From: Tribonema minus
Lineage: Eukaryota; Sar; Xanthophyceae; Tribonematales; Tribonemataceae
Direction: 5' to 3'
Assembly: GCA_017506865.1 (NCBI GenBank)
Contig: JAFCMP010000074.1
Coordinates: 248,001-312,000, forward strand
Length of the DNA stretch: 64,000 nucleotides
Made by a program: the position numbers and the translations under genes. Under the pieces are notes generated by a model that saw only the letters and a program-made list of their open reading frames with translations, was not told the origin of the DNA and made no database searches. Below, piece after piece: positions 1 through 11,481 of the stretch (its first letter is position 1; each line of letters starts with the position of its first letter).

Positions 1-574
1 CTATGCTGCGCGGGATGCAGGCGCAGGTAGCAAGAGCTGTTGTAGCAGGCGGTGGTCAGCAGCTGGTCCAGCACGGCCCATCCATTCGTTAGCCGTCATA
101 GTTAGCGTCGGTTTTGGCACCAGGGGCGTTGGGTGGGCTCAGAACATTGATCTGGTCTGTTTCTTCCTTTCCATGTAAAGACCTTGAGCAACTCCAGGGG
201 CGGAGTTGTGTCTTGGTAGGGGGGGTTCAACTTGTTACAGTTTTGGGTATGCACCTTGGTTAGCAAGGGTGCATACCACCAGGGAGTTCTGAGTACCAGG
301 GGGTGCTTTATGATGTCACAACTTGGGTGTTCTAAGGGATTGTCAAACCCTAGCCCTAGGAGCTTCTAGTCACTCAGATTCACTTGTCTGGCTGGCTGGA
401 AAGCAAGACTGAGAGCATCCTCCCACCCACACTCTGGGGTGTCTACATAGGCTGGCTAGGGTCACCAGCATCAGGTAATCTATGCATGACATTCTGTGTG
501 ACATTCATCCAGTATATCTTTTGTTGTGCTTCTTTCTGTCTCAGCTGTTCCAAGACCATACGTATCACTCCTAC
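1..574. other. No gene supported
   Basis: I see no convincing exon here. The one 84-codon frame runs into the inverted-repeat element that starts at 575. A short stretch near 345-360 reads like a degenerate CCCTAA tract. Confidence 0.5.
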
Positions 575-1008
575 AGGATCCGCTCCGCTCATTCGCGACC
601 CTGAAAGCCAAGAAGCAACCGAGGCGCTTGTCCAGTAGTAAAGTCTCCAGGACAGAACTGGTATTGAAGTTGGGTTATGGCATGCTGTAGCCCTATGTCA
701 GGGGCATCTGCCGACTACTCGCTTGTTGAAGTTGATATTGATCCTGATGTGGTATTGAACTTCAACGGTGATATTCAAACTTCAACTTCATGCTAACTTC
801 AACTGTCATATCACTGCTCAACGTGCAATAGCATGGCTCCACCAATCTCAACTTCAACAACCAAGAGCTCTTCTGGTGCGTCTGAGTGAGGCCAACAACC
901 TTCTATTATCTAACTTCAACAGTTTGAGGGTCTTGACTGACCTCACTATAGCATAAGTGCTCGGTTGCTTTTTGGGTTTCAGGGTCGCGGATTGGCGGAG
1001 CGGATCCT
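575..1008. mobile_element. MITE-like element, copy 1
   Basis: The ends at about 575-628 and 955-1008 are inverted repeats of each other over roughly 50 bp at high identity. Both share the terminal AGGATCCGCTCCG, then a GCGACCCTGAAA core and an AAGCAACCGAG stretch. The interior is rich in AACTTCAAC / GTTGAAGTT words and has no long ORF. The element is therefore non-autonomous. The flanking base pairs CTAC occur directly on both sides and could be a 4-bp target duplication, which would argue against a Mutator origin with its usual 9 bp. A diverged second copy lies at 33513-33918. Confidence 0.75.
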
Positions 1009-1817
1009 CTACATGAATCATTCCCCGCGCTTATGATTGGCATCTTTGTTGTATGTAAAACACTCACTGATGAAACCCCACCCTCAGAAGTGCCTCCAAC
1101 TCTATCATTTGGTAAGCCCGGCGACTGGAGCAACAACAACACACTCAGTCTGGGTGGCATATACTGTCACAATCTTCATTATGAACCGCATCTGGTACCA
1201 CGCTTTGCAGCATGACATTGTGAACACGCCGTATACTTAGACATCCGCTGCATTCACCTGCATGCGCTGTGAAGTGGTATACAGATAAGTGTTGCAGTGG
1301 AAGTCACGACGAGGACCACTGGTGTGTGTGTGCAAGCAATCTACGCATTAGGGCTCTCGAAAATAAGCCCACCAGTGTTGACACCAGCCGCGCGAAGCTG
1401 TGCAGCGTCCCTGCTCGCGTATCTGCACACGTTCAGACAACTCCTGTGCGAGTAAATGGCCAAGTAATTTCCCCGCTGTATGCGAACACCTGCTTGGCAG
1501 GGCAAATGGTGTACTTCATTTGTCCGCTTGGGGGCAACACCCCTTTGGATTATGCAGCGTATGCAGCTTTGTGCTTGTGCGAGTGTGCGTTTACATAACA
1601 GTGCGTGTAACCGCAAGCATCTGAAAGCAGTTGTGTTTCCCATGCTTAGTAAAGTTGGGCCGGAAGGAGGAGTTCCCAATGGTGTGGAAGACCGTACAGA
1701 CTCCAGTATCCACTGTTGAGTGCCAGTGGGTCTGTTACCTTTTCTGTCGCGGTGTTCTGGCAAACTGGCGCACAATGGAGCCCAAATGAACACAACTAGG
1801 GCACCGCAACGACGCAT
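1009..1817. other. No gene supported
   Basis: Overlapping ORFs of 60-190 codons occur on both strands, but none has recognisable motifs or agreeing splice sites. It may be the upstream region or 5' UTR/intron of the gene whose first visible exon starts near 1818. Confidence 0.4.
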
Positions 1818-4800
1818 ATGCCTCTCATCATTTCGCGCACTTGTCAATATTGTTGCAAACCTGTTGGCGTGCTTGATGCAGCTGAACCAGGCAGCGTACA
1901 TGCACCGCTGGACGCTGTAGAGCAGCCTGCAGAGGCGGACTTGGCCACCATCGGTTCAGAGATACAAGGCTTTCAGGATGCTCTTTGTATCTTCACGGAC
2001 AGCTTCAGCCTCCTCTGCTCGCCACAAGACGAGCTCCACAGCGAAGTCGTCATGCTGCGCGACCACATCTTCATATACGTGACCGTCTACCAGCACCTGC
2101 AGCTGATGATGTCCAAGGCCTTCATTGGGAACCTCAAGGCGTTCCTGAGCAGCTACGCAGAGCTGGACGTCCACCAGTTTCAGCAGAAGATTGGGGACAT
2201 CGCGCAATCGGCTGCGGCGTATGTTGAGCAGGCAGAGCTCGTCAAAGCTCTGCACCTGGCCCTGTACGATGATGTTCAACAGGTCTCGCAAGAGGCCGCG
2301 GTGGCTATGCAAAAGCTGCAACTGGATGCCATTTAAGTCGAACTGGAGCAATGAGCTGCTGAGATCACTGTATACAGTTGGCGATTAACGAATCGGGAGA
2401 GAGTCGGGATTCGTTAAACGCTGTACCTGTCACTGTATGAGGGCCATCGAACGGGTCTCACAACAAGCTGCGGTGGCCATGTAGAAGCTGCTACTGAAGC
2501 CATGTGAAGCAAACAAGCGAGAAATGGCCGTATAGGCAGCAGCAGCAGCAGCTTGGGTGTTTTGTACTGCAAAGAAGTAAGGCCTGCATGTGCCATCACT
2601 CTAGGGGATACTTTATAGGTTGCAGACTTAGGCTGCTGGAGCATATGGTACAATACTGAGGTCAGAACGTTTGGCTGGCACAACACTCATGTGACCATCC
2701 ATGTTCACCTTGTTTGGGGCATGTTCATCACGCCCAGACATACCAGGAATGGGAGACGCCTCTAGACAAGTGCCCACTGCAGTGTTCTGACATCCAGCAC
2801 CTTATCCTCTCTTCATCGCCACCGGTCAGGGTTTGCTGTTAGGTGCCACAGTGTCCAAGATGTGAGATGCTGCCTTCAGCAGAGTGTGTTGTCCTTGTAA
2901 ATTTCCAGGTAACCCTAGTAGCTGTGATGCCTGAACCTAAAATGCAGCAGAAATGATGACGCGGTCTATAATAGTGGCCAGCTCTCACTTAGTTTGCGGC
3001 ACATCGAATACCCCCCTAGTGCGCCTGCATGCTGCGGCTTTCAGGCTTGTAGTCGTGGTCAACGTGTCCATGTACAGATTGTGATCTGGTTGCACTGCTC
3101 ACGTTCATGGCTGCTGACATGTGCATGGTGAATTTCGCGTGAGCATCAGTCGTACTGACACGTTTGCGCTCTCTGAGCCATGGCACCAAGTATCCACATG
3201 CGCTGACGGCGATTGCAGCTCCGGCAGACCACGTAACTTTGATCGTCTAGTATATTACTTTGACAGGACATAAGTGCGAGCAATCGTATTCTGGCTGCCG
3301 CCTCCCTCGGTGCAGCGCCCCCCAAGGCAGCCAAAGCAGCCCAAGGGTGCACATCCCTCCCAGCTTTCTCAACAATCCCGCCAATCTTGTGCTCGGCCTT
3401 TGCTGCTGCAGGGCACAGAGCGCAGAGGCAAAGGGCCTGAAAAAGGACTCTCACCGCGCTCTGGCATCCCGAGTTGGAGCTACCGGGGGTGCCTTAGTGG
3501 CCGGTGTCAGTATCGGGACCGCACTGGCCATAGTTGCGCTGCCAGCAGGCGCGGTAGCGTTGGTGGCTAGTGGTGTCATGGGCAAGTCTGCAAGCCGCTA
3601 CTACAGGAAGAAGCAGGTGAGTTCGACAGTTAACTTGGCGCTCAAATCAGAAAGCAACAAGCAAATCATAAAACCTATGCTCGCATGGGAAAGCCTGCAT
3701 GCAAAGCGCTTCCAGGAGAAAAAACAGTTGAGCGCATACTTCATTTGACACTGTCTGTAGACAGAAACCATACAAATTAGCAAGCTAAAACGTGACCCTG
3801 GGCACTAGGACACAACGCAGATGTGCCAGGGGCCGGGTGGTACGGGCTATAGCGAGTTCTAGCAGCAGAGTAATATTCATTCATACGACCTTTTAATTCG
3901 TTTCCATTCAGAAAGCAGAGACCAGAACGCGCCGGTATCACAGAGTTTGGTTGGAGCATTAGCCTGCTCCAGTGATAACATAATAGTCCAGGAACACACT
4001 TGAGTGTATAGTGCATTGAAATGGGGATTTGTGCATGCAGCTTTATCGCAACATGGTTAGCCATGGGACACTGTGCAGTCAGAAGTAGAAGTACTTCAAA
4101 GCATGTTTTTGAAATCACTTGGCTACTTGAAACATCGGTCAGCAGGTGGACGCCACTGACCTCAAATTAATCGAATTTCGCGGCATTTGTGTACTGAGAA
4201 TGGCAAATCTCATCAAGAAATACTAGAATTACCAGACACACACCTGGGCAGTAGCCACTGCTGACCTCAACTGAGTCGATGTGCATGCTGTGTTTTGCTC
4301 TAAAACAGATCTTGTCAAGCATTACATTACATGTGCCCAGGCGCCTGACATACCACCGTCCCGCACCTGAAGTTGTTGATTGCACCCACCACCTGATCAA
4401 CACTTGTGTGTACCCGCCAAAATAGTGTGTGCCGTCCTCAGTGATTACACAACGCACATCACGCGGCAGTGCCAGGGTGTAGGAGAGTACATAGCGCTGC
4501 ACCACTCCTTTTATTTTTCGCACACACACACACACACAAATCCTGCTTTGTAGGTTGCCGCCAAAACCGCCAGTAGCGAAGCCCAGGCGCACTCCAAAAG
4601 CTCCAAGCTGGCGGCCGAGACTGTGGCAGGGATGGTCATGACGTGCATCAACGACTTCACAAGCGCCATTCAGCAGGCCACACAGTACTTCTGCCGCGTT
4701 GCCACAGCCACCATTGAGTTGAAGAAGGGTACCGAGCATGCTGATACTGCTCAGCAGGCGCAGAACTTGAGCAGGTACGCAAGTGGTTCCTTCCACATGT

Positions 4801-5829
4801 TTGCCCATGTATACAGTGAAGCGAACTGCCATTAAGATAGGCCGCGTGGTGTTTCTGTTGTGCTGCCGCAGCCGCCATTGCATTTACAAGCCGTGCAGCG
4901 CTCCTGCCGCGTTGCCACAGTCACCATTGACTTGCACTAGGGGCCAGTCTCGGAGCACACTGACGTTGCTCAATAGATGCAAAGTTTTGCAGGTGTTGAC
5001 AAGTAATTGACACACTGCAACTTACACTTCATCTTCAACGCAAGGTGTGGACAGGATGCTGTAATGTATTCTCAGAGCTCTTGCAGCCTGTGAACTAGTT
5101 GCCAGGTTACGTTTGCCTGCCAAAACCTTGCGGTGCCCCCTCAAACCTTTGTATGTATTGTCATCCTCGACAATATTTTTGCCATTTGTGCCGACAACGC
5201 CAACAGCAGAGTTGCAGACATCGATGCATGGATACGCAACTTGGTGTGTTTTGAAAGATGGTACAGCTGATGTTTACGTTGACGTCAGTTCTTCGGCACC
5301 ATCTTGTCTTTCTTGACACAGCTGCGACAGATGGTTGCCACTTGCGAGCTCTCAAAGCCTTCTGCTGATGGCCGCTCAACGTCTTCTGAAGCATGACTCA
5401 GATGGGGCTCTGCGTCTTTGGTCAACTTGCTGCATGTTTATCACCGCCATATGTGAGATTAAGTCAGCAGGCACCATGATGGCCCATCACTGCTCACTCG
5501 CCCAGGGCACTCCCACATGCAAGCTCTTTACACAACATGCACTGCACACACTATTTGCAACACCAGGTCATGTCACAATGACGGTCAGCTCAGCCCAGCC
5601 GGGCAAGATGTTAAGAACAAGATGATAACCACCTGCTTATCTACTACCTGTCCCTAATGGTGGTTTGATTGTTATACACAGGCTCAAGATGCATCTCGCA
5701 AAGATGAACAGACCTGCCACGGAGGTGTTGGCGCTGTGCTCCGAGTTTGAGGCAGTGCTGCCTCTTATTGAGGCCAATATGGCAAACCTGCCGCTGGACA
5801 GGTCCTGGCAAAGCGAGACATACATACAG
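1818..5829 (+). CDS. Helical protein with hydrophobic hairpin (multi-exon)
   Basis: Function unknown. Visible coding blocks are 1818-about 2336, 3412-3616, 4554-4774 and 5682-5829. The last three have clean splice sites and agree in phase: GCAG acceptor before 3412, CAG/GTGAGT donor at 3616 (phase 0), TTGTAG acceptor before 4554, CAG/GTACGC at 4774 (phase 2), ACACAG acceptor before 5682, CAG/GTACTA at 5829 (phase 0). The junction after the first block is unresolved. The first block is amphipathic helix (QEAAVAMQKLQ). The second carries a Gly/Ala/Val-rich hydrophobic stretch of about 45 residues with a turn (VALPAGAVALVASGVMG), followed by basic YYRKKQ. The third and fourth blocks are again long helices rich in Ala, Gln and Glu. 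Helices around a hydrophobic hairpin suggest a membrane-inserting or membrane-anchored helical bundle. Some pore-forming proteins share that outline, but no family motif is visible and I do not assign one. The 8735-9125 block may be its 3' continuation. Confidence 0.6.
2430..2520 (+). pseudogene. Decayed copy of exon ending at 2336
   Basis: The segment repeats the end of the upstream exon. GGTCTCACAACAAGCTGCGG parallels GGTCTCGCAAGAGGCCGCGG, and the following AAGCTGCTACTG parallels AAGCTGCAACTG. In the homologous frame it reads VSQQAAVAM, then a TAG, then KLLL, then a second TAG. It is a non-functional duplicated exon. Confidence 0.65.
4880..5003 (+). pseudogene. Decayed copy of exon 4554-4774
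   Basis: CTGCCGCGTTGCCACAG and ACCATTGA occur in both the exon (about 4690-4717) and here (about 4900-4930). The similarity continues through GAGCA-C-TGA-GTTGCTCA to a degraded AGGTGTTGAC at the former splice site. Stops and indels break the frame. Confidence 0.65.
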
Positions 5830-7938
5830 GTACTAGAAGTTCATGACATGAATGCTAAGTAATTTTATCACTGCTGATACATTGCATATTACAAGGCGCT
5901 ATCATTTGACTGATGCACCTCACCGCTATGGAATAATGGGCATCGTACCTGCCAGAGCAAGTTCAAGGTTTTCGTACCAATCACCCTTGCCTTGACGCTC
6001 AAATAGTAATAGTGAAGCATTTCATGTTCACAGCAGGGCACCATCCAGCACTTGACATTGGCTTGCACTATCAACTCACGGAATGTTGACAATAGGGCGG
6101 GCAGGTTGATTTAGGCTGAGCTTGCCCGCAAGGGCGGCAATTCATAGCTATGAGAGAGACACAACAAACGAGCACACCAAGAAACTATACAACTTCAAGT
6201 AGTCGATTTGTTTCTATGATATGACGTATTGAGGTCTGACTCAAACACCAATTTGCGCAAGCCCATTTACGCCTCATGCATTGATGAAGCTTGTGTAAGA
6301 AGACGTTCCATCTATTGCAGGAGACCTGCACAATGTGTCGAAGACATGCGCTGTCCACAGGCAATAATTAGGTGCTTGCGCTGCCTGAAACTTGCATGTG
6401 TTTCTGGTGCTCCAAAAGCCTGTCAGTTCATACATATCGGCAGTATCATGATGCAAGCTGCGATCTTGCGAATTGCAGAGCTGTTGCAACAGCTACAGAT
6501 TACCATTGATATTCGGCTAGTGCACTGCCTGCTTCAGTGTTGACCTCAGTGCTCATACCAAAAAATGTGTATGGCTGCCTTCCAATGAAATGCTCCTTTC
6601 CGAAAAAGTTGTATGCTGGTGCTGCAGAGGGCACAGCATACCACCAGTTGAGCGCAAATCAGCTCATGTCTGCCATATTGTGTGAATGCCAGAATGATCG
6701 ACCATGCACATTTCCTTGTTTCAGCTGCTTGCGTGCTCTCCAAGTATTGGCCCTGTTGTTGCTTGAGATGTACGCCTTGAGATGGTGGACCACATGCCTT
6801 TGTGTGACAAATGAGGAGTAGCATGCAGCAACGCGTGCGGGTTTTCCCATCTTTCAGCGCACAGGACTAATCGGTTTTGCGCATTGAGACTGTCGAAAGC
6901 TCTGGCACTAGCCACTGTTCAACAGCCAGCGACTCCTGATCGGTCCTCTGTGCTTTCCAGCTAGTGCGGTGTATGATGCCACTGAATTCTTGGCTGCTGT
7001 ATGCGCTCACGTTGAGTCTTGTCATGAAATTTGCAGCGTGGGCTGACTCACCAGCACTGACAACGACCCACTATGAATTGGGCACAGCGGTACTAATGGC
7101 AGCGCCAAGGCGCAAAGCAAGCGCGTCTCATTACAAAAGGAGTGAAAATGTTTCATTATGTGTAGTAGAAGTCGGACTGAGAGCCTTGCTGTACCCAAGG
7201 CACGGCGCGGGCCTTACAGATCCTGACCTGGTATTCACATCCAAATTTTGTCGTACTACAGGAAAGGCTGGTGTCCAAGGACGCAACATTGAACCTGAGC
7301 AGGGCCATAGGTGACGGCACTGGCTGGGAACTGCTAGAAGCAACCTGCCCATCAGTCCTCAACAAGGTGAGGCTACATGTACTGCTGCTGCTGACATGCT
7401 GTACCACATGATGACCACAATGCCCAAGGCCCCAGGAAAGCAGTGCTCGGTTTAGACTACATGCTCTTTTGGTACCTGCAATGTACAGCGCTTATGACCT
7501 GGGCTGTACCGTAGTGAATGTACATAGAAGTATACAGCAGCATCAATCATATGGAAACAAATAACAGAATCGTACAATCACGTATCTCTTCTGTCAGAAG
7601 CCAGGAGGTCACCATGCCGCAGTGTGCTGCTGGCTAGACTCTGTCGGACTATGTGTCAAAAACCCTGTTTATGTTGAAATGCTTCACCATTCTGCTCAAA
7701 ACCTTGCGGCATTCCATTGTCGCACTACCGGTAAAGCATGCACAAGTCTGAGGTACAATGGGGCTGCTGCTGCTGCAGCAGCAGCTACTGCTGCTGCTGC
7801 CGGTGGTGGCAAATCTATCAGCAACGGCATGTCATCTGAATTGACAACCACAGTGATATTGGCCACCCGGAGAGTGGCGGCCTGTCAACGTGGTCCTGGT
7901 GGTTGGGATGCGCCTTGACGATGTACTGCGCAAACTGG
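5830..7938. other. Probable long intron or intergenic DNA
   Basis: No exon with agreeing splice sites was found. If 5682-5829 joins 8735 (both phase 0), this is part of a 2.9-kb intron. A (GCT/GCA)n run at about 7763-7803 produces an apparent poly-alanine ORF (7622-7918) that I regard as low-complexity sequence. Confidence 0.4.
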
Positions 7939-8208
7939 TGCACTGTGCTCAGGGGGGGGGAAGGCAGATGTGTTACGCAAGGCCGGGTTAGCTAAGCGTC
8001 AGATCCTCATTGAGCTGAGCATATCGCTGGCGCGGGAGTTGGCGGAGCGCGTTATGGCGTACACACGTGGAGCGCGAATGCTGGGCTGTGTTGCGGCGCC
8101 GGTATCCAAGCTCCTAGGGCACAGCGCAGACTAGGCTGCTGCGTTGACGCAAGCTTTTCGATTGCATAGGCAACCCGGCCTCCCTTGGGCCTTTATAAAT
8201 ACAAGTCC
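7939..8208 (+). mobile_element. Truncated LINE-type tail, copy 1
   Basis: Shares the 3' part of the 456-bp elements at 43128 and 58241, from GCACTGTGCTCAGG to the common end CCTTTATAAATACAAGTCCA. The coding remnant keeps KAGLAKRQILIELS-like residues and ends at the same TAG after RSAD (here HSAD). It carries a G9 run, which keeps the original frame. It begins further 3' than copies 2 and 3. Confidence 0.75.
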
Positions 8209-8734
8209 ATACGTACCCACTGCAAAACGTTCACTGCGCATTCTACTGCCACTTTCGTGCGGTCATTCGGGTGTAGTGCCGCGCACTCTGACCTACTCGC
8301 CATACCGTGTCTCTGAGAATTAACCACCATCTCCAGCGCCCTGCCGGCCGCAAATGACCACAACGCCGTGTGCGGTAACGCCATTCGGCCGCTGCACGCC
8401 CTCCGCCAGCATCTCCAGCTTGCCCAGCACCAGGTAGCCCCTGCAAGACCCAGCTTAATTGATCCACACCCATAAAAGCAGCGTACAGTGCATACTCCAT
8501 TCTGTATCCGCCCCTCAAATGGCTGTATATGGCACGCTGCGAGGAGAGACAATTGGCCTTTGACCGCAGCTGATAATACACGCGGTGACCTTCTTTCTTT
8601 CGATGATGCATTACTGCTGCGGCAAGTGCTGCTGAGTGCTCGATTCATAAATGTATACACAACGCACCAAAAGCAAAAAAAAATCATCAGCAAACCAATG
8701 TGACACTCCTGCCCCTGCCGTTGCTTGTCCACAG

Positions 8735-9125
8735 GTGCCAGAAGAGGTGTACACGGAAATTGTCATGGACAACACCCACGGCACAGGCGTCATGACCAAG
8801 ACTGTGACAATGGAGCAGGTGCTTGCCACTCACGCTGACAGTTCCGCCAGCGAGACCTACACCGATGAGCACAACACCACCACAAAATTGGGGATGGAGG
8901 CCAACATTCGCATAGTTCCCGGTGTCAGGCTTCAGCCCTCGGCCGCTGATGCATTCGCGAAAACAAGCTGATGCACAGCAACACGCACTCAAACGGGACC
9001 TCAAACCAGTCGTCCAACAAAATGTCGGATGCCGTCACGCCGGTGGCAGCCGCTGGCACTGCGGTGAAGTACCGTCTCACGGTGCGCGACAACGGCGACT
9101 TCATCACCAAAGCGGTGCCGATGTA
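8735..9125 (+). CDS. Thr/Ser-rich beta-type coding block
   Basis: An exon starts after CCACAG at 8734 in phase 0 with VPEEVYTEIVMDN and continues with a Thr/Ser/Glu-rich run (TKTVTMEQ, SASETYTDEHNTTT) that looks like alternating beta-strands. This frame stops at 8971. A second frame from about 8957 (NKLMHSNTHSNG ... VRDNGDFITKAVPM) stops at TAA near 9125. The two halves are either a single gene with a frameshift near 8960 or exons with an unidentified tiny intron. It could be the 3' end of the gene at 1818-5829, since phases match. I do not recognise the family. Confidence 0.45.
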
Positions 9126-9205
9126 ATGCATTGGATAGTGGCTGCATGTGGATCATACCTGCTGCCAATGGTCGAGTACACCTCAGTCATATGGCACGTG
9201 CGCAT

Positions 9206-9262
9206 GGCAACTGTCGCGCGATGCGCGACAACGGTGACTTTATCACTACGTCGGTGCTGATG
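9206..9262 (+). pseudogene. Decayed copy of the 9075-9125 exon end
   Basis: ATGCGCGACAACGGTGACTT mirrors GTGCGCGACAACGGCGACTT at about 9080, followed by TATCACTACGTCGGTGCTGATGTA against CATCACCAAAGCGGTGCCGATGTA. It is the third exon of this neighbourhood with a degraded copy shortly downstream. Confidence 0.65.
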
Positions 9263-11481
9263 TACGTTACAGCCGCTGCCTGCCGGCTTGTAGAGGTTTT
9301 TGATTCCGTGCGTGCACGTTGCATGCCCGTGCGGTGTGGCCAGATCGCCATGTTTTTCTCTTTTTGAAAGCGACAATCGAGAAGCGATGTCGACATATGT
9401 CGATATGACACACAGCTGCTGCTGTGGCTTGTACACACACGTGGTCTGCCGGGTGCGCACCACATGTCCATGTGATGCATTAGGTCGTCACAAGCTGTAT
9501 GAGCTGGGCACCGCACTGGCAGCAGCAGCAGTGCTTCATTGCGGCAGATCAGCACACGATGAGGTCGGCCCCCACGTGCAGCATTGGCATAAGCGCGATT
9601 GCTTTTTGGTTTTTTGGGGCTCATGCTATGTTTTGAAACAAACAAGCCTGGGCAGTGTTTGCGGCTAGCTGACGAGGGCTGTTTGCTCACCATGCAGCCG
9701 CTCTTTGCCCGGTACACATTTACTGTAGCCTTCTGCTGGTGGCGCTGCAGCCGCTGCAACGCACAAAAGCACCTGGCAGGACAAAGGGCGGCTGGCAATG
9801 ATTTTTCAAAAGGTACTACTTACATTAAATGCTTTCAGTTGTAAGACCAGTTTAGCGGCTTGTCACACATTTGAGTGCTGTGTGATGTTTTTATGCGAGA
9901 GGACTTCAGTTGGCCGTGCCACTCTCTGGTAGGTCATGACTGCAGGTGTTAATGACACAAATCGCAGAGCGGAGCCTGTGTGTCGGGGTGACATGCTTGT
10001 GTGTGCCTTTCACCTCTCTCTTGTGCCATTCTAGATGCATGCATTGCCTTTCTACACTGTAGTACAGTAGGTACAACCGTGACGTTGAGTGAGTGCTGCC
10101 ACAGAACAGTGACGCTCACATGTGTTGCTCACTGCTAAGCGAATAATTACAACGGTCGCTCTCTTGATGCTGTGTTTTGAAGTTCAGGCACAGCATTCTC
10201 CTTGCTTGCTGACACTTTCAGCACGCAAACATGGGCATGGCCAATTTGAGTGATGCATTGGCCAACGCCGTCCAGCGCTGCTCCTTTTGCTGCACCAGCA
10301 AATGTGCGTGGGCGTCTGGTACTTGCCTAATGATGCTGCTTTCGCAAGGTGTATATGTGTCAGTCATAAAAGTAGTTCGACTTGGTGCACCTGTATACCC
10401 ATGCCGTCATAGGAGCTCAAGCTGAAGCTGCATGGGGACTGCAGTGTAGGCGTAATTGATGAATGCCCGCCACCCCTTTGACTGGCCACACCAAATTGGC
10501 GGTCGCCCCGCCCCCCCTGTTAGCTCTCCGTACTACTACTAGCCCATCATGGCTGTATGAGGACACAGCTGCTGCCCATGCAAGCAAGTCTGTGAGGCTC
10601 AAATGGGATTGGCGGGGCTCTTGGGGAATCCTTACCCCCGAACCTTCTTTTGCAGTCCTAGAGGAAGCGGACACCACACTGTGCAATGCCCATCTGTGGG
10701 GTGGTGCTGCAGCACGTTCCTGCCAATGGCAATGTGCAGGTGCACGCCGAACCAATGGGGTCCAGTGCAGCAGATGACATGAAAATGCTTGGCCCATGAC
10801 AACCAGGGACCACAGTCACAGCCGCTGACCATTCACTGGCTACAGGCAAATTACCCACCATCCTTACAGGTTCAGCTTCGATGCGCAGTCACAGGATCCA
10901 TCTGAAACAGTCAACAAAGGGAATAACTGGACTGATTAAGGCAAGTTGACTAGCCAAGTGCAATGCATTCTCAGCATGAGCAGCAGGGAAGCAACAGTGG
11001 TTGCGGCGGACAAAAGACAGTGCAGATCTCGTTGCGTTTGTGCTGCGGCTGCACCAGCAAAGTTGGCAGTACAAAACCCTTGGGCTGTAGGCATTGCGTC
11101 AATGCTCTCATACCCCATGCTTGTTGCATGCTGCCCTGTTGTATCTTGACTCGTCTTTGTCAGCAAGCCTGTTGAGCACCGAGCCAACAACAAGCACATC
11201 TTGCGGTGCACGAATGGGCTCACTGCCTTCGTTCCCAATAACAGTGCCTTCTTGGCAGCAGGTCAGCCAAGTCGCACTGAAAGTGGGGCCCTCCTCATGT
11301 CTGACGGGTCTTGGCCAAGGTCGAGAGACAGGCCTGGAGTGCTACATGGCAGGGGAAGGAGTTGCCGATGCCAGAGGAGGCGCACTGGGCTTTACACACA
11401 AGCCTGCATTGTACGCAGTACAAGCTCAGTTGTTGAACCCCACACGCGGGGGCTGCTGACGCTGATCTGGACCACGTCACC
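9263..11481. other. No gene supported
   Basis: Only short shadow-type ORFs are present. A CTGCACCAGCAAA word recurs at about 10290 and 11050, with local similarity around it suggesting another decayed duplication. I could not define exons. Confidence 0.35.

Noticed and set aside
7622..7918. Poly-alanine ORF
   Set aside because: Created by a GCT/GCA trinucleotide run; no splice support or conserved residues.
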